Assembly (NCBI GenBank): GCA_014843695.1
Contig: CM026390.1
Coordinates: forward strand, 57,095,010 to 57,159,009
Reading direction: 5' to 3'
From: Archivesica marissinica
Lineage: Eukaryota > Mollusca > Bivalvia > Venerida > Vesicomyidae
DNA: 64,000 bases
The stretch's first letter is position 1. Each line of letters opens with the position of its first letter. The position numbers and the translations under genes are program-made. This document shows, piece by piece, positions 36,388 through 49,600 of this stretch. The notes beneath the pieces were generated by a model. That model searched no databases, was not told the DNA's origin, and was given only the letters and a program-made list of their open reading frames with translations.

Positions 36388-36747
36388 TTCTTGATAGTAT
36401 TACAACAGTACACATACATTACGTGCATTTTCTAATACAGAGAATATTCTAGATTCTGATAGCAATGTAGGATATTCTTCCAGCGAGTCGAATGAACTAT
36501 TAATTTGTATTCCATGAGCTGTCGCAATATAATATAAGTATAGTATAGATCGAAAATATACCTTCAATAATGTTTAATTTTAGTCGGACTTAGTGTTACT
36601 AAGCAAATAATACAGATGGGAGAAGAAGTCATGACAATACAGAACTACAATTAACTGTCGTTAAAAGTTCTTAATAATGAATATATTTGATATATCTTTC
36701 AATATCTCATTACCAATTACATGCATGCAATAAGTAAGTGTTCCACA
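36388..36747. other. Intergenic DNA after the satellite
   Basis: Decayed satellite units fade out by about 36400. The rest is AT-rich without identifiable features. Confidence 0.45.
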
Positions 36748-37032
36748 TACAGATATGTAGTCCAGTGGTAACACGCTGGATTGGTAATCCAGGGAACGCA
36801 GGTTCGATTCATCGCCTGACTCTAATAAAATTAACGGTCTTTCAGATGTGACTTTAAACCGAGGTCTCGTGTCGGTGCTTTACACCGTGCACGTAAAAGA
36901 ACGAGGGGAGACCCAAGAATGGGTCTCTGTCTGTACCATTGCACTATTCTCCAAACACCTAAAATGACTAATCTCTTCAGGAGGCATCGCTCATGTGGGC
37001 AACCGGTAGCGACGATAAATAAACGTAATAGA
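36748..37032 (+). mobile_element. SINE family A, copy 4 (near full length)
   Basis: The head has TATGTAGTCCAGTGGTAACA (box A) and GCAGGTTCGATTCATCGCC (box B region). The GGACTGGTAATCC stem-loop of other copies is GGATTGGTAATCC here. The body follows: CTTTAAACCGAGGTCTCGTG, TTACACCGTGCACGTAAAAG and AGGAGGCATCGCTCATGTGG, to GGTAGCGACGATAAATAAAC. Confidence 0.8.
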
Positions 37033-37462
37033 CAGTAAGTGTTCCATGTGTCCATACGTAGTATGTAGAAGTGAGCACCGCTATGGACAATAATACACAG
37101 TGCATACAATCAATCAATACTATATTTACAAACATGAACAATAAAACGTTGTTGAATTACATTACAGCCTTCCAAAGCATCCATTATTTTGCTAACAAAG
37201 CCATGGCTATGGCATGTTCATATGGTAATACTCCACGAACAAACAGCAATACTATTTACTGAATAACAGCACATACTGTCAAATGTTATTGAGTATGCTA
37301 ATTAAAGTTTATATGTCTCTTCATAATTGTTCGTCGTAAAACAAAGCATATAATTATTTGATTAAATACGAAACATTTCGAAACTTGTTTTTTTCCGATC
37401 CATCTAATAACGACTGTTGTCTGATGAAGTGTAGGCTACACGAGGTAACACACTAGTGTTAG
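37033..37462. other. Intergenic DNA, nothing identified
   Basis: A 63-codon open frame at 37071-37262 has a low-complexity Asn/Thr-rich translation and no motif, and is not called. No repeat was recognised. Confidence 0.45.
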
Positions 37463-38572
37463 TGATTCTACTTTCCATATAGTTAATAGGTCGTGACTCT
37501 ACATTCCATATAGTTAATAGGTCGTGACTCTACATTCAATATAGGTAATAGGTCGTGATTCTACAATCCATATAGTTAATAGGTCGTGACTCTACATTCC
37601 ATATAGTTAATATGTCGTTGTTCTACATTCCGTATGGTTAATAGGTCGTGATTCTACATTCCGTATAGTTAATAGGTCGTGATTCTACATTCCGTATAGA
37701 TAATAGGTCGTGACTCTACATTCCATATAGTTAATAGGTCGTGATCTATATTCCATATGGTTAATAGGTCGTGATTCTACATTCCATATAGTTAATTGGT
37801 CGTGGTTCTACATTCCGTATAGTTAACCTGTCGTGATTCTACATTCCATATAGTTAATAGGTCGTGATTCTACATTCCATGTAGTCAATAGGTCGTGGTT
37901 CTACATTCCATATAGTTAATAGGTCGTGATTTTACATTCCATATAGTTAATAGGTCGTGGTTCTACATTCCGTATAGTTAATAGGTCGTGGTTCTACATT
38001 CCGTATAGTTAATAGGTCGTGATTCTACATTCCATATAGTTAATAGGTCGTGATTCTACATTCCGTATAGTTAATAGGTCGTGATTCTACATTCCATATA
38101 GTTAATAGGTCGTGGTTCTACATTCCGTATAGTTAATAGGTCGTGAGTCTACATTCCGTATAGTTAATAGGTCGTGATTCTACATTCCATATAGTTAATA
38201 GGTCGTGATTCTACATTCCATATAGTTAATAGGTCGTGATTCTACATTCCGTATAGTTAATAGGTCGTGATTCTACATTCCATATAGTTAATAGGTCGTG
38301 GTTCTACATTCCGTATAGTTAATAGGTCGTGAGTCTACATTCCGTATAGTTAATAGGTCGTGATTCTACATTCCATATAGTTAATAGGTCGTGATTCTAC
38401 ATTCCATATAGTTAATAGGTCGTGATTCTACATTCCGTATAGTTAATAGGTCGTGATTCTACATTCCATATAGTTAATAGGTCGTGGTTCTACATTCCGT
38501 ATAGTTAATATGTCGTGAGTCTACATTCCGTATAGTTAATAGGTCGTGATTCTACATTCCGTATAGTTAATA
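37463..38572. repeat. Minisatellite, 31 bp unit, about 36 copies, with 186 bp higher-order period
   Basis: The unit is TTCTACATTCCATATAGTTA followed by ATAGGTCGTGA (31 bp). Main variants are CCATA/CCGTA and GTGATT/GTGGTT. A rarer GTGAGTC variant occurs at about 38145, 38331 and 38517, exactly 186 bp (six units) apart, with matching neighbours. Confidence 0.94.
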
Positions 38573-38904
38573 AATGATATATGTTATGTTGTATGATATT
38601 GTTCTTGAGTTTATCATTTAAGTGAAGTTTGTTTTTAACATTTAATACAACGAGTTACATCCTTTGTTTGGAAGAAGTCACTTATTTCGTTTTGAAGAGA
38701 TCAACACTTTTATATTTGCTTGAGACTAGTTAATGATATGTAATGTTATGCTAACCACTTGTGGCAAGAATGCAGATAATACTGTCATACTGATCATGCA
38801 GTCACAGAAGGGTAACTAACTGTATAAATCCACGAAGCTAAACTCTTTCACTTTGATTGAGACATACATCCTTACAACAGTAATCTAGACGCTCTCGAGA
38901 CCGC
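38573..38904. other. Intergenic DNA, nothing identified
   Basis: AT-rich sequence with no identifiable gene or repeat. Confidence 0.4.
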
Positions 38905-39055
38905 ATTCCTCGAGGAAACTAACGCCATAAGTGAGCGTGAATAGGCAATATGAATTTAGTGCCATGCCTATCGACACAACAACTGTGGATCTGACAGGGC
39001 TGGAACTCACAGTCCCTCAGTTGCGATCCATGACATCACGGAGGCTCCACACATG
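38905..39055 (-). mobile_element. Possible SINE of a further tRNA-headed family
   Basis: On the minus strand, CTCCGTGATGTCATGGATCG (A-box-like) and TGTGAGTTCCAGCCC (B-box-like) lie at tRNA-like spacing. They are followed by GATAGGCATGGCACTAAATT and CGCTCACTTATGGCGTTAG. Only one copy is present in the window and no 3' tail or target duplication was found. Confidence 0.35.
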
Positions 39056-39125
39056 ACAATTAACGATGATCACCGTGGGGACAATTATAGGAGGTAGTGT
39101 CTTTCTGGTCGTTAATACAGTCACA

Positions 39126-39698
39126 TTATGAGTTTTGAAACAATCCTGCATCACAAAATAATTTCCCCATAGGGTTCTGGTTTTCTGCGTTGATTTCTAT
39201 TCGGTCTAATTCAACACCCCACTTGTCAGTTTCAACTTCAATTCGAAGCAGATATTCTCCTTTTATGAGTACAATTTTAGGTCCTATTCTTCTAGAATTT
39301 CTAAACACATTCCAGTCATGTCCGCTGCGCCACTTTTCAATTGTCGTGTAGTTTCCAATATCAATCCCGTTGATTTGAAGGTAAATTACATCTGACGGTC
39401 CGTCGTTTGAGTAGATGATGTCGTCCACATATATGGTAACGTTTTGATCACTTATATATGGTTCTATGCAGATCGTAAGTTCAATACTATGTGTCCTATT
39501 TCCATCGGTTAATCTCAGAGTCTTCTCTTTGTATGCCTGCGACCGCCACACCCAGTACTCGTCTTGCATTTCACTTAAAGCATTCTCAAATTCGAAATGT
39601 TGCTGAATTTCGAAAGTAAACTGTGCCAACACAGGATAAAAACTCATAAACAGTACACATATATGTAATTTTAATGCAGTCTCCATTCTTGAATGCAT
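39126..39698 (-). CDS. Small secreted protein, possible carbohydrate-binding beta-sandwich (paralogue 3)
   Basis: A 190-residue protein in one exon, diverged from paralogues 1 and 2 but colinear with them. The signal peptide covers residues 1-25 (LKLHICVLFMSF core, likely cleavage after VLA). A second ATG at residue 5 (39686) would give an equally good signal peptide. Shared blocks are FEIQQHFEFENAL (29-41), VWRSQA (50-55), Cys77, YSNDGPSD (96-103), EKWRSGHDWNVFRNS (121-135), DKWGVELDRIEI (158-169) and Cys182. Potential N-glycosylation sites are N67, N86 and N116. It lacks the GNLGPALNLSPG loop of the other two (RRIGPKIVLIKG instead). Being inverted and about 26 kb away, it is an older duplicate. 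No clear AATAAA was seen close downstream. Confidence 0.75.
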   Translation of the reverse strand: MHSRMETALKLHICVLFMSFYPVLAQFTFEIQQHFEFENALSEMQDEYWVWRSQAYKEKTLRLTDGNRTHSIELTICIEPYISDQNVTIYVDDIIYSNDGPSDVIYLQINGIDIGNYTTIEKWRSGHDWNVFRNSRRIGPKIVLIKGEYLLRIEVETDKWGVELDRIEINAENQNPMGKLFCDAGLFQNS

Positions 39699-39756
39699 AA
39701 TCTAGATTATTATTCATATGCACCAGATATACTGATTTAGACTCGGAAATGTTGAA

Positions 39757-39762
39757 TTTATA
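39757..39762 (-). promoter_or_regulatory. TATA box of paralogue 3
   Basis: TATAAA on the minus strand lies 58 bp before the ATG at 39698. This is the same hexamer and the same distance as upstream of paralogue 2. Confidence 0.55.
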
Positions 39763-40631
39763 TCTCCGAAAGAACCACAATTAAAATTGAGAAATGAGAC
39801 TAGATGACACGTTTATTGGTCACATTTCGATGGGTTTGGTTTAATTTGTGTTATTGATTGACGATTTCAAATCTATCTGGGTATACCTGAATGGGTTGTG
39901 GTTAGCTATGAATTCGTTTTTGACCAAATAAACGTAATTGATGTCACCAAGCCTAATAAACGTTCAATTACGTTCGTTTGATGGAGCTATTTATGTCATC
40001 CATTTCTGCATAGTTGAGGCCGTTCTCATGCTAACACACGAAGAACATGCAGAACAAATAACAATTTATAATAATTGAGACTCTACACATTACCGATAGA
40101 GATTAAAGTTTAACGTTATCTTCCTACGCTTGATATCAATGTATACATGTAGCTGTTTAAATCATGTAACATATTGCTATATACCTTTACCCTAGTAACC
40201 AATTTAGTATTTATCGTCGCGATTGGGTAGTCAATATAGACGATGCCTATCATATGATGCATTCGATAATGGGAAGAATAGACATGTGCGAAGTAAGCCG
40301 GTGCTGAATTCCAAATCGTAAGCCAGCGATATCACATTGAACCAATAACAAACTTCAATCTATTATATCACCGAAATCTGACCAGGTCGCAAAATAATTT
40401 GTACAGCATTGCCGTGTTTGAATTTCTTCTTGAACCAGCTCTTAACACGTGTATTTGTTTTCTTTGACTTTTAGCCCTGATACATGGTCGAAATAATCCA
40501 GTACATCAATTAAAGTCTCAAAACAAAGCTAACATGAGCTGAATCACCAGCGAAAATATAGAGTTTTATCTTCAACATAACTAATTTCAAATGCAATTTG
40601 ACAATAGTTGAACACTGATAATAAATACAAT
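39763..40631. other. Intergenic DNA, nothing identified
   Basis: AT-rich sequence upstream of paralogue 3. No other gene, repeat array or mobile-element end was recognised. Confidence 0.45.
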
Positions 40632-43600
40632 TTATATAACTAGGGCAGGCTTANNNNNNNNNNNNNNNNNNNNNNNNNNNNNNNNNNNNNNNNNNNNNNN
40701 NNNNNNNNNNNNNNNNNNNNNNNNNNNNNNNNNNNNNNNNNNNNNNNNNNNNNNNNNNNNNNNNNNNNNNNNNNNNNNNNNNNNNNNNNNNNNNNNNNNN
40801 NNNNNNNNNNNNNNNNNNNNNNNNNNNNNNNNNNNNNNNNNNNNNNNNNNNNNNNNNNNNNNNNNNNNNNNNNNNNNNNNNNNNNNNNNNNNNNNNNNNN
40901 NNNNNNNNNNNNNNNNNNNNNNNNNNNNNNNNNNNNNNNNNNNNNNNNNNNNNNNNNNNNNNNNNNNNNNNNNNNNNNNNNNNNNNNNNNNNNNNNNNNN
41001 NNNNNNNNNNNNNNNNNNNNNNNNNNNNNNNNNNNNNNNNNNNNNNNNNNNNNNNNNNNNNNNNNNNNNNNNNNNNNNNNNNNNNNNNNNNNNNNNNNNN
41101 NNNNNNNNNNNNNNNNNNNNNNNNNNNNNNNNNNNNNNNNNNNNNNNNNNNNNNNNNNNNNNNNNNNNNNNNNNNNNNNNNNNNNNNNNNNNNNNNNNNN
41201 NNNNNNNNNNNNNNNNNNNNNNNNNNNNNNNNNNNNNNNNNNNNNNNNNNNNNNNNNNNNNNNNNNNNNNNNNNNNNNNNNNNNNNNNNNNNNNNNNNNN
41301 NNNNNNNNNNNNNNNNNNNNNNNNNNNNNNNNNNNNNNNNNNNNNNNNNNNNNNNNNNNNNNNNNNNNNNNNNNNNNNNNNNNNNNNNNNNNNNNNNNNN
41401 NNNNNNNNNNNNNNNNNNNNNNNNNNNNNNNNNNNNNNNNNNNNNNNNNNNNNNNNNNNNNNNNNNNNNNNNNNNNNNNNNNNNNNNNNNNNNNNNNNNN
41501 NNNNNNNNNNNNNNNNNNNNNNNNNNNNNNNNNNNNNNNNNNNNNNNNNNNNNNNNNNNNNNNNNNNNNNNNNNNNNNNNNNNNNNNNNNNNNNNNNNNN
41601 NNNNNNNNNNNNNNNNNNNNNNNNNNNNNNNNNNNNNNNNNNNNNNNNNNNNNGTATATAACTAGGGCAGGCTTACTGTGTAAAACAGTGAGAGGAGAAT
41701 CCCTGACGGATACCTCTTCTGATTGTATATAACTCGGACAGGCTTACTGTGTAAAACAGTGAGAGGAGAATCCCTGACGGATACCTCTTCTGATTGTATA
41801 TAACTAGGACAGGCTTACTGTGTAAAACAGTGAGAGGAGAATCCCTGACGGATACCTCTTCTGATTGTATATAACTCGGGCAGGCTTACTGTGTAAAACA
41901 GTGAGAGGAGAATCCCTGACGGATACCTCTTCTGAGTGTATATAACTCGGACAGGCTTACTGTGTAAAACAGTGAGAGGAGAATCCCTGACGGATACCTC
42001 TTCTGATTGTATATAACTAGGGCAGGCTTACTGTGTAAAACAGTGAGAGGAGAATCCCTGACGGATACCTCTTCTGATTGTATATAACTAGGGCAGGCTT
42101 ACTGTGTAAAACAGTGAGAGGAGAATCCCTGACGGATACCTCTTCTGATTGTATATAACTAGGACAGGCTTACTGTGTAAAACAGTGAGAGGAGAATCCC
42201 TGACGGATACCTCTTCTGATTGTATATAACTAGGACAGGCTTACTGTGTAAAACAGTGAGAGGAGAATCCCTGACGGATACCTCTTCTGATTGTATATAA
42301 CTCGGACAGGCTTACTGTGTAAAACAGTGAGAGTAGAATCCCTGATGGATACCTCTTCTGATTGTATATAACTAGGGCAGGCTTACTGTGTAAAACAGTG
42401 AGAGGAGAATCCCTGACGGATACCTCTTCTGATTGTATATAACTAGGGCAGGCTTACTGTGTAAAACAGTGAGAGGAGAATCCCTGACGGATACCTCTTC
42501 TGATTGTATATAACTAGGACAGGCTTACTGTGTAAAACAGTGAGAGGAGAATCCCTGACGGATACCTCTTCTGAGTGTATATAACTCGGACAGGCTTACT
42601 GTGTAAAACAGTGAGAGGAGAATCCCTGATGGATACCTCTTCTGATTGTATATAACTAGGGCAGGCTTACTGTGTAAAACAGTGAGAGGAGAATCCCTGG
42701 CGTATACCTCTTCTGATTTTATATAACTCGGACAGGCTTACTGTGTAAAACAGTGAGAGGAGAATCACGGATACCTCTTCTGATTGTATATAACTAGGAC
42801 TGGCTTACTGTGTAAAACAGTGAGAGGAGAATCCTTGACGGATACCTCTTCTGATTGTATATAACTAGGACAGGCTTACTGTGTAAAACAGTGAGAGGAG
42901 AATCCCTGACGGATGCCTCTTCTGATTGTATATAACTCGGACAGGCTTACTGTGTACAACAGTGAGAGGAGAATCCCTGACGGATACCTCTTCTGATTGT
43001 ATATAACTCGGACAGGCTTACTGTATAAAACAGTGGAGGAGAATCCCTGACGAACACCTCTTCTGATTGTATATATCTCGGACAGGCTTACTGTGTAAAA
43101 CAGTGAGAGGAGAATCCCTGACGGATATCTCTTCTGATTGTATATAACTAGGGTAGGCTTACTGTGTAAAACAGTGAGAGGAGAATCCCTGGCGGATACC
43201 TCTTCTGATTGTATATAACTAGGGCTGGCTTATACTGTGTAAAAGAGTGAGAGGAGAATCCCTGACGGATACCTCTTATGATTGTATATAACTAGGGCAG
43301 GCTTACTGTGTAAAACAGTGAGAGGAGAATCCCTGACGGAAACCTCTTCTGATTGTATATATCTAGGGTAGGCTTACTGTGTAAAACAGTGAGAGGAGAA
43401 TCCCTGACGGATACCTCTTCTGATTGTATATAACTAGGACAGGCTTACTGTGTAAAACAGTGAGAGGAGAATCCCTAACGGATACCTCTTCTGATTGTAT
43501 ATATCTAGGACAGGCTTACTTTGTAAAACAGTGAGAGTAGAATCCCTGACGGATACCTCTTCTGATTGTATATAACTCGGACAGGCTTACTGTGTAAAAC

Positions 43601-46600
43601 AGTGAGAAGAGAATCCCTGACGGATACTTCTTCTGATTGTATATTACTCGGACAGGCTTACTGTGTAAAAAAAAGTGAGAGGAGAATCCCTGACGGATAC
43701 CTCTTCTGGTTGTATATAACTAGGGCAGGCTTACTGTGTAAAACAGTGAGTGGAGAATCTCTGACGGATACCTCTTCTGATTGTATATAACTAGGACAGG
43801 CTTACTGTGTAAAACAGTGAGAGGAGAATCCCTGACGGATACCTCTTCTGATTGTATATAACTCGGGCAGGCTTATACTGTGTAAAGCTGTGAGAGGAGA
43901 ATCCCTGACGGATACCTCTTCTGAGTGTATATAACTCGGACAGGCTTACCGTGTAAAACAGTGAGAGGAGAATACCTGACGGATACCTCTTCTGATTGTA
44001 TATAACTAGGGCAGGCTTACTGTGTAAAACAGTGAGAGGAGAATCCCTGACGGATACCTCTTCTGATTGTATATAACTCGGACAGGCTTACTGTGTAAAA
44101 CAGTGAGAGGAGAATCATTGACGGATACCTCTTCTGATTGTATATAACTAGGACAGGCTTACTGTGTAAAACAGTGAGAGGAGAATCCCTGACGGATACC
44201 TCTTCTGATTGTATATAACTCGGGCAGGCTTATACTGTGTAAAACTGTGAGAGGAGAATCCCTGACGGATACCTCTTCTGATTGTATATAACTAGGGCAG
44301 GCTTACTGTGTAAAACAGTGAGAGGAGAATCCCTGACGGATACCTCTTCTGATTGTATATAACTAGGGCAGGCTTACTGTGTAAAACAGTGAGAGGAGAA
44401 TCCCTGACGGATACCTCTTCTGATTGTATATAACTCGGGCAGGATTACTGTGTTTAAACAGTGAGAGGAGAATCCCTGACGGATACTTCTTCTGATTGTA
44501 TATAACTAGGACAGGCTTACTGTGTAAAACAGTGAGAGGAGAATCCCTGACGGATACCTCTTCTGATTGTATATAACTAGGACTGGCTTACTGTGTAAAA
44601 CAGTGAGAGGAGAATCCTTGACGGATACCTCTTCTGATTGTATATAACTAGGACAGGCTTACTGTGTAAAACAGTGAGAGGAGAATCCCTGACGGATGCC
44701 TCTTCTGATTGTATATAACTCGGACAGGCTTACTGTGTACAACAGTGAGAGGAGAATCCCTGACGGATACCTCTTCTGATTGTATATAACTCGGACAGGC
44801 TTACTGTATAAAACAGTGGAGGAGAATCCCTGACGAACACCTCTTCTGATTGTATATATCTCGGACAGGCTTACTGTGTAAAACAGTGAGAGGAGAATCC
44901 CTGACGGATATCTCTTCTGATTGTATATAACTAGGGTAGGCTTACTGTGTAAAACAGTGAGAGGAGAATCCCTGGCGGATACCTCTTCTGATTGTATATA
45001 ACTAGGGCAGGCTTATACTGTGTAAAAGAGTGAGAGGAGAATCCCTGACGGATACCTCTTATGATTGTATAAGCTAGGCAGGCTTACTGTGTAAAAAGTG
45101 TGAGAGGAGATCCCTGACGGAACCTCTTCTGATTGTATATATCTAGGGTAGGCTTACTGTGTAAAACAGAGAGGAGAATCCCTGACGGATACCTCTTCTG
45201 ATTGTATATAACTAGGGCAGGCTTACTGTTTAAAACAGTGAGAGGAGAATCCCTGGCGGATACCTCTTCTGATTGTATATAACTAGGGCAGGCTTATACT
45301 ATGTAAAACAGTGAGAGTAGAATCCCTGACGGATACCTCTTCTGATTGTATATAACTAGGGCAGGCTTACTGTGTAAAACAGTGAGAGGAGAATCCCTGA
45401 CGGATACTTCTTCTGATTGTATGTATACTCGGACAGGCTTACTGTGTAAAAAAAGTGAGAGGAGAATCCCTGACGGATACCTCTTCTGATGTATATAACT
45501 AGGGCAGGCTTACTGTGTAAACAGTGAGTGGAGAATCTCTGACGGATACCTCTTCTGATTGTATAAAGGACAGGCTTACTGTGAAAACAGTGAGAGGAGA
45601 ATCCCGATAATCTCTCTGATTGTATATAACTCGGGCAGGCTTATACTGTGTAAACTGTGAGAGGAGAATCCCTGACGGATACCTCTTCTGATTGTATATA
45701 ACTCGGACAGGCTTACAGTGTAAAACAGTGAGAGGAGAATCCCTGACGGATACCTCTTCTGATTGTATATAACTCGGGCAGGATTACTGTGTAAAACAGT
45801 GAGAGGAGAATCCCTGACGGATACCTCTTCTGATTGTATATAACTCGGACAGGCTTACTGTGTAAAACAGAGAGAGGAGAATCCCTGGCGGATACCTCTT
45901 CTGATTGTATATAACTAGGGCAGGCTTACTGTGCAAAACAGTGAGAGGAGAATCCCTGACGGATACCTCTTCTAATTGTATATAACTAGGGCAGGCTTAC
46001 TGTGTAAAACAGTTAGAGGAGAATCCCTGACGGATACCTCTTCTGATTGTATATAACTAGGGCAGGCTTACTGTGTAAAACAGTGAGAGGAGAATCCCTG
46101 ACGGATACCTCTTCTGATTGTATATAACTCGGACAGGCTTACTGTGTAAAACAGTGAGAGGAGAATCCCTGACGGATACCTCTTCTGATTGTATATAACT
46201 AGGACAGGCTTACTGTGTAAAACAGTGAGAGTAGAATCCCTGACGGATACCTCTTCTGATTGTATATAACTAGGGCAGGCTTACTGTGTAAAACAGTGTG
46301 AGAGGAGAATCCCTGACGGATACCTCTTCTGATTGTATATAACTAGGACAGGCTTACTGTGTAAAACAGTCAGAGGAGAATCCCTGACGGATACCTCTTC
46401 TGATTGTATATCACTAGGGCAGGCTTACTGTGTAAAACAGTGAGAGGAGATTCCCCACGGATACCTCTTCTGATTGTATATAACTAGGGTAGGCTTACTG
46501 TGTAAAACAGTGAGAGGAGAATCCCTGACGGATACCTCTTCTGAGTGTATATAACTCGGACAGGCTTACAGTGTAAAACAGTGAGAGGAGAATCCCTGAC

Positions 46601-49600
46601 GGATACCTCTTCTGATTGTATATAACTCGGACAGGCTTACTGTGTAAAACAGTGAGAGGAGAATCCCTGACGGATACCTCTTCTGATTGTATATATCTAG
46701 GGCAGGCTTACTGTGTAAAACAGTGAGAGGAGAATCCCTTACGGATACCTCTTCTGATTGTATATAACTAGGGCAGGCTTACTGTGCAAAACAGTGAGAG
46801 GAGAATCCCTGGCGGATAACTCTTCTGATTGTATATAACTAGGGCAGGCTTATACTGTGTAAAACAGTGAGAGGAGAATCCCTGACGGATACCTCTTCTG
46901 ATTGTATATAACTAGGGCAGGCTTACTGTGTAAAACAGTGAGAGGAGAATCCCTGACGGATACCTCTTCTGATTGTATATAACTAGGGTAGGCTTACTAT
47001 GTAAAACAGTGAGAGGAGAATCCCTGACGGATACCTCTTCTGATTGTATATAACTCGGACAGGCTTACCGTGTAAAACAGTGAGAGGAGAATCCCTGACG
47101 GATACCTCTTCTGATTGTATATAACTAGGACAGGCTTACTGTGTAAAACAGTGAGAGGAGAATCCCTGACGGATACCTCTTCTGGTTGTATATAACTCGG
47201 ACAGGCTTACTGTGTAAAACAGTGAGAGGAGAATCCCTGACGGATACCTCTTCTGATTGTATATAACTCGGACAGGCTTACTGCGTAAAACAGTGAGAGG
47301 AGAATTCCTGACGGATACCTCTTCTGATTGTATATAACTCGGACAGGCTTACTGTGTAAAACAGTGAGAGGAGAATCCCTGGCGGATACCTCTTCTGATT
47401 GTATATAACTATGGCAGGCTTACTGTGTAAAACAGTGAGAGGAGAATCCCTGACGGATAACTCTTCTGATTGTATATAACTAGGGCAGGCTTACTGTGTA
47501 AAACAGTGAGAGGAGAATCCCTGATGGATACCTGTTCTGATTGTATATAACTAGGGCAGGCTTACTGTGTAAAACAGTGAGAGGAGAATCCCTGGCGGAT
47601 ACCTCTTCTGATTGTATATTACTAGGGCAGGCTTATACTGTGTAAAACAGTTAGAGGAGAATCCCTGACGGATACCTCTTCTGATTGTATATAACTAGGG
47701 CAGGCTTACTGTGTAAAACAGTGAGAGGAGAATCCCTGACGGATAACTCTTCTGATTGTATATAACTAGGGCAGGCTTACTATGTAAAACAGTGAGAGGA
47801 GAATCCCTGACTGATACCTCCTCTGATTGTATATGACTAGGGCAGGCTTACTGTGTAAAACAGTGAGAGGAGAATCCCTGGCGGATAACTCTTCTGATTG
47901 TATATATCTAGGGCAGGCTTATACTGTGTAAAACAGTTAGAGGAGAATCCCTGACGGATACCTCTTCTGATTGTAATAACTAGGGCAGGCTTACCGTGTA
48001 AAACAGAGAGGAGAATCCCTGACGGATACCTCTTCTGATTGTATATACTCGGGCAGGATTACTGTGTCTAAACAGTGAGAGGAGAATCCTGACGGATACT
48101 TCTTCTGATTGTATATACTAGGACAGGCTTACTGTGTAAAACAGTGAGAGGAGAATCCCTGACGGATACCTCTTCTGATTGTATATAACTAGGACTGCTT
48201 ACTGTGTAAAACATGAGAGGAGAATCCTTGACGGATACCTCTTCTGATTGATATAACTAGGACAGGCTTACTGTGTAAAACAGTGAGAGGAGAATCCCTG
48301 ACGGATGCCTCTTCTGATTGTATATAACTCGGACAGGCTTACTGTGTACAACAGTGAGAGGAGAATCCCTGACGGATACCTCTTCTGATTGTATATAACT
48401 CGGACAGGCTTACTGTATAAAACAGTGGAGGAGAATCCCTGACGAACACCTCTTCTGATTGTATATATCTCGGACAGGCTTACTGTGTAAAACAGTGAGA
48501 GGAGAATCCCTGACGGATATCTCTTCTGATTGTATATAACTAGGGCAGGCTTACTGTGTAAAACAGTGAGAGGAGAATCCCTGACGGATACCTCTTCTGA
48601 TTGTATGTAACTAGGGCAGGCTTACTTTGTAAAACAGTGAGAGGAGAATCCCTGACGGATACCTCTTCTGATTGAATATAACTAGGGTAGGCTTACTGTG
48701 TAAAACAGTGAGAGGAGAATCCCTGGCGGATACCTCTTCTGATTGTATATAACTAGGGCAGGCTTATACTGTGTAAAACAGTGAGAGGAGAATCCCTGAC
48801 GGATACCTCTTATGATTGTATATAACTAGGGCAGGCTTACTGTGTAAAACAGTGAGAGGAGAATCCCTGACGGAAACCTCTTCTGATTGTATATATCTAG
48901 GGTAGGCTTACTGTGTAAAACAGTGAGAGGAGAATCCCTGACGGATACCTCTTCTGATTGTATATAACTAGGACAGGCTTACTGTGTAAAACAGTGAGAG
49001 GAGAATCCCTAACGGATACCTCTTCTGATTGTATATAACTAGGACAGGCTTACTTTGTAAAACAGTGAGAGTAGAATCCCTGACGGATACCTCTTCTGAT
49101 TGTATATAACTCGGACAGGCTTACTGTGTAAAACAGTGAGAGGAGAATCCCTGACTGATACTTCTTCTGATTGTATATTACTCGGACAGGCTTACTGTGT
49201 AAAACAGTGAGAGGAGAATCCCTGACGGATACCTCTTCTGGTTGTATATAACTAGGGCAGGCTTACTGTGTAAAACAGTGAGTGGAGAATCCCTGACGGA
49301 TACCTCTTCTGATTGTATATAACTAGGACAGGCTTACTGTGTAAAACAGTGAGAGGAGAATCCCTGACGGATACCTCTTCTGATTGTATATAACTCGGGC
49401 AGGCTTATACTGTGTAAAACTGTGAGAGGAGAATCCCTGACGGATACCTCTTCTGAGTGTATATAACTCGGACAGGCTTACCCGTGTAAAACATTGAGAG
49501 GAGAATCCCTGACGGATACCTCTTCTGATTGTATATAACTAGGGCAGGCTTACTGTGTAAAACAGTGAGAGGAGAATCCCTGACGGATACCTCTTCTGAT

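Noticed and set aside
21029..36452. Dozens of open frames rich in YCVIRYVCCCMY, MCHTVCMLL and IIVSYGMYVVVCT
   Set aside because: All are phase-shifted readings of the 40-42 bp satellite, many starting at the ATG within the unit, and two run through the N gap.
37071..37262. 63-codon open frame
   Set aside because: Low-complexity translation, no motif and no homologous copy in the window.
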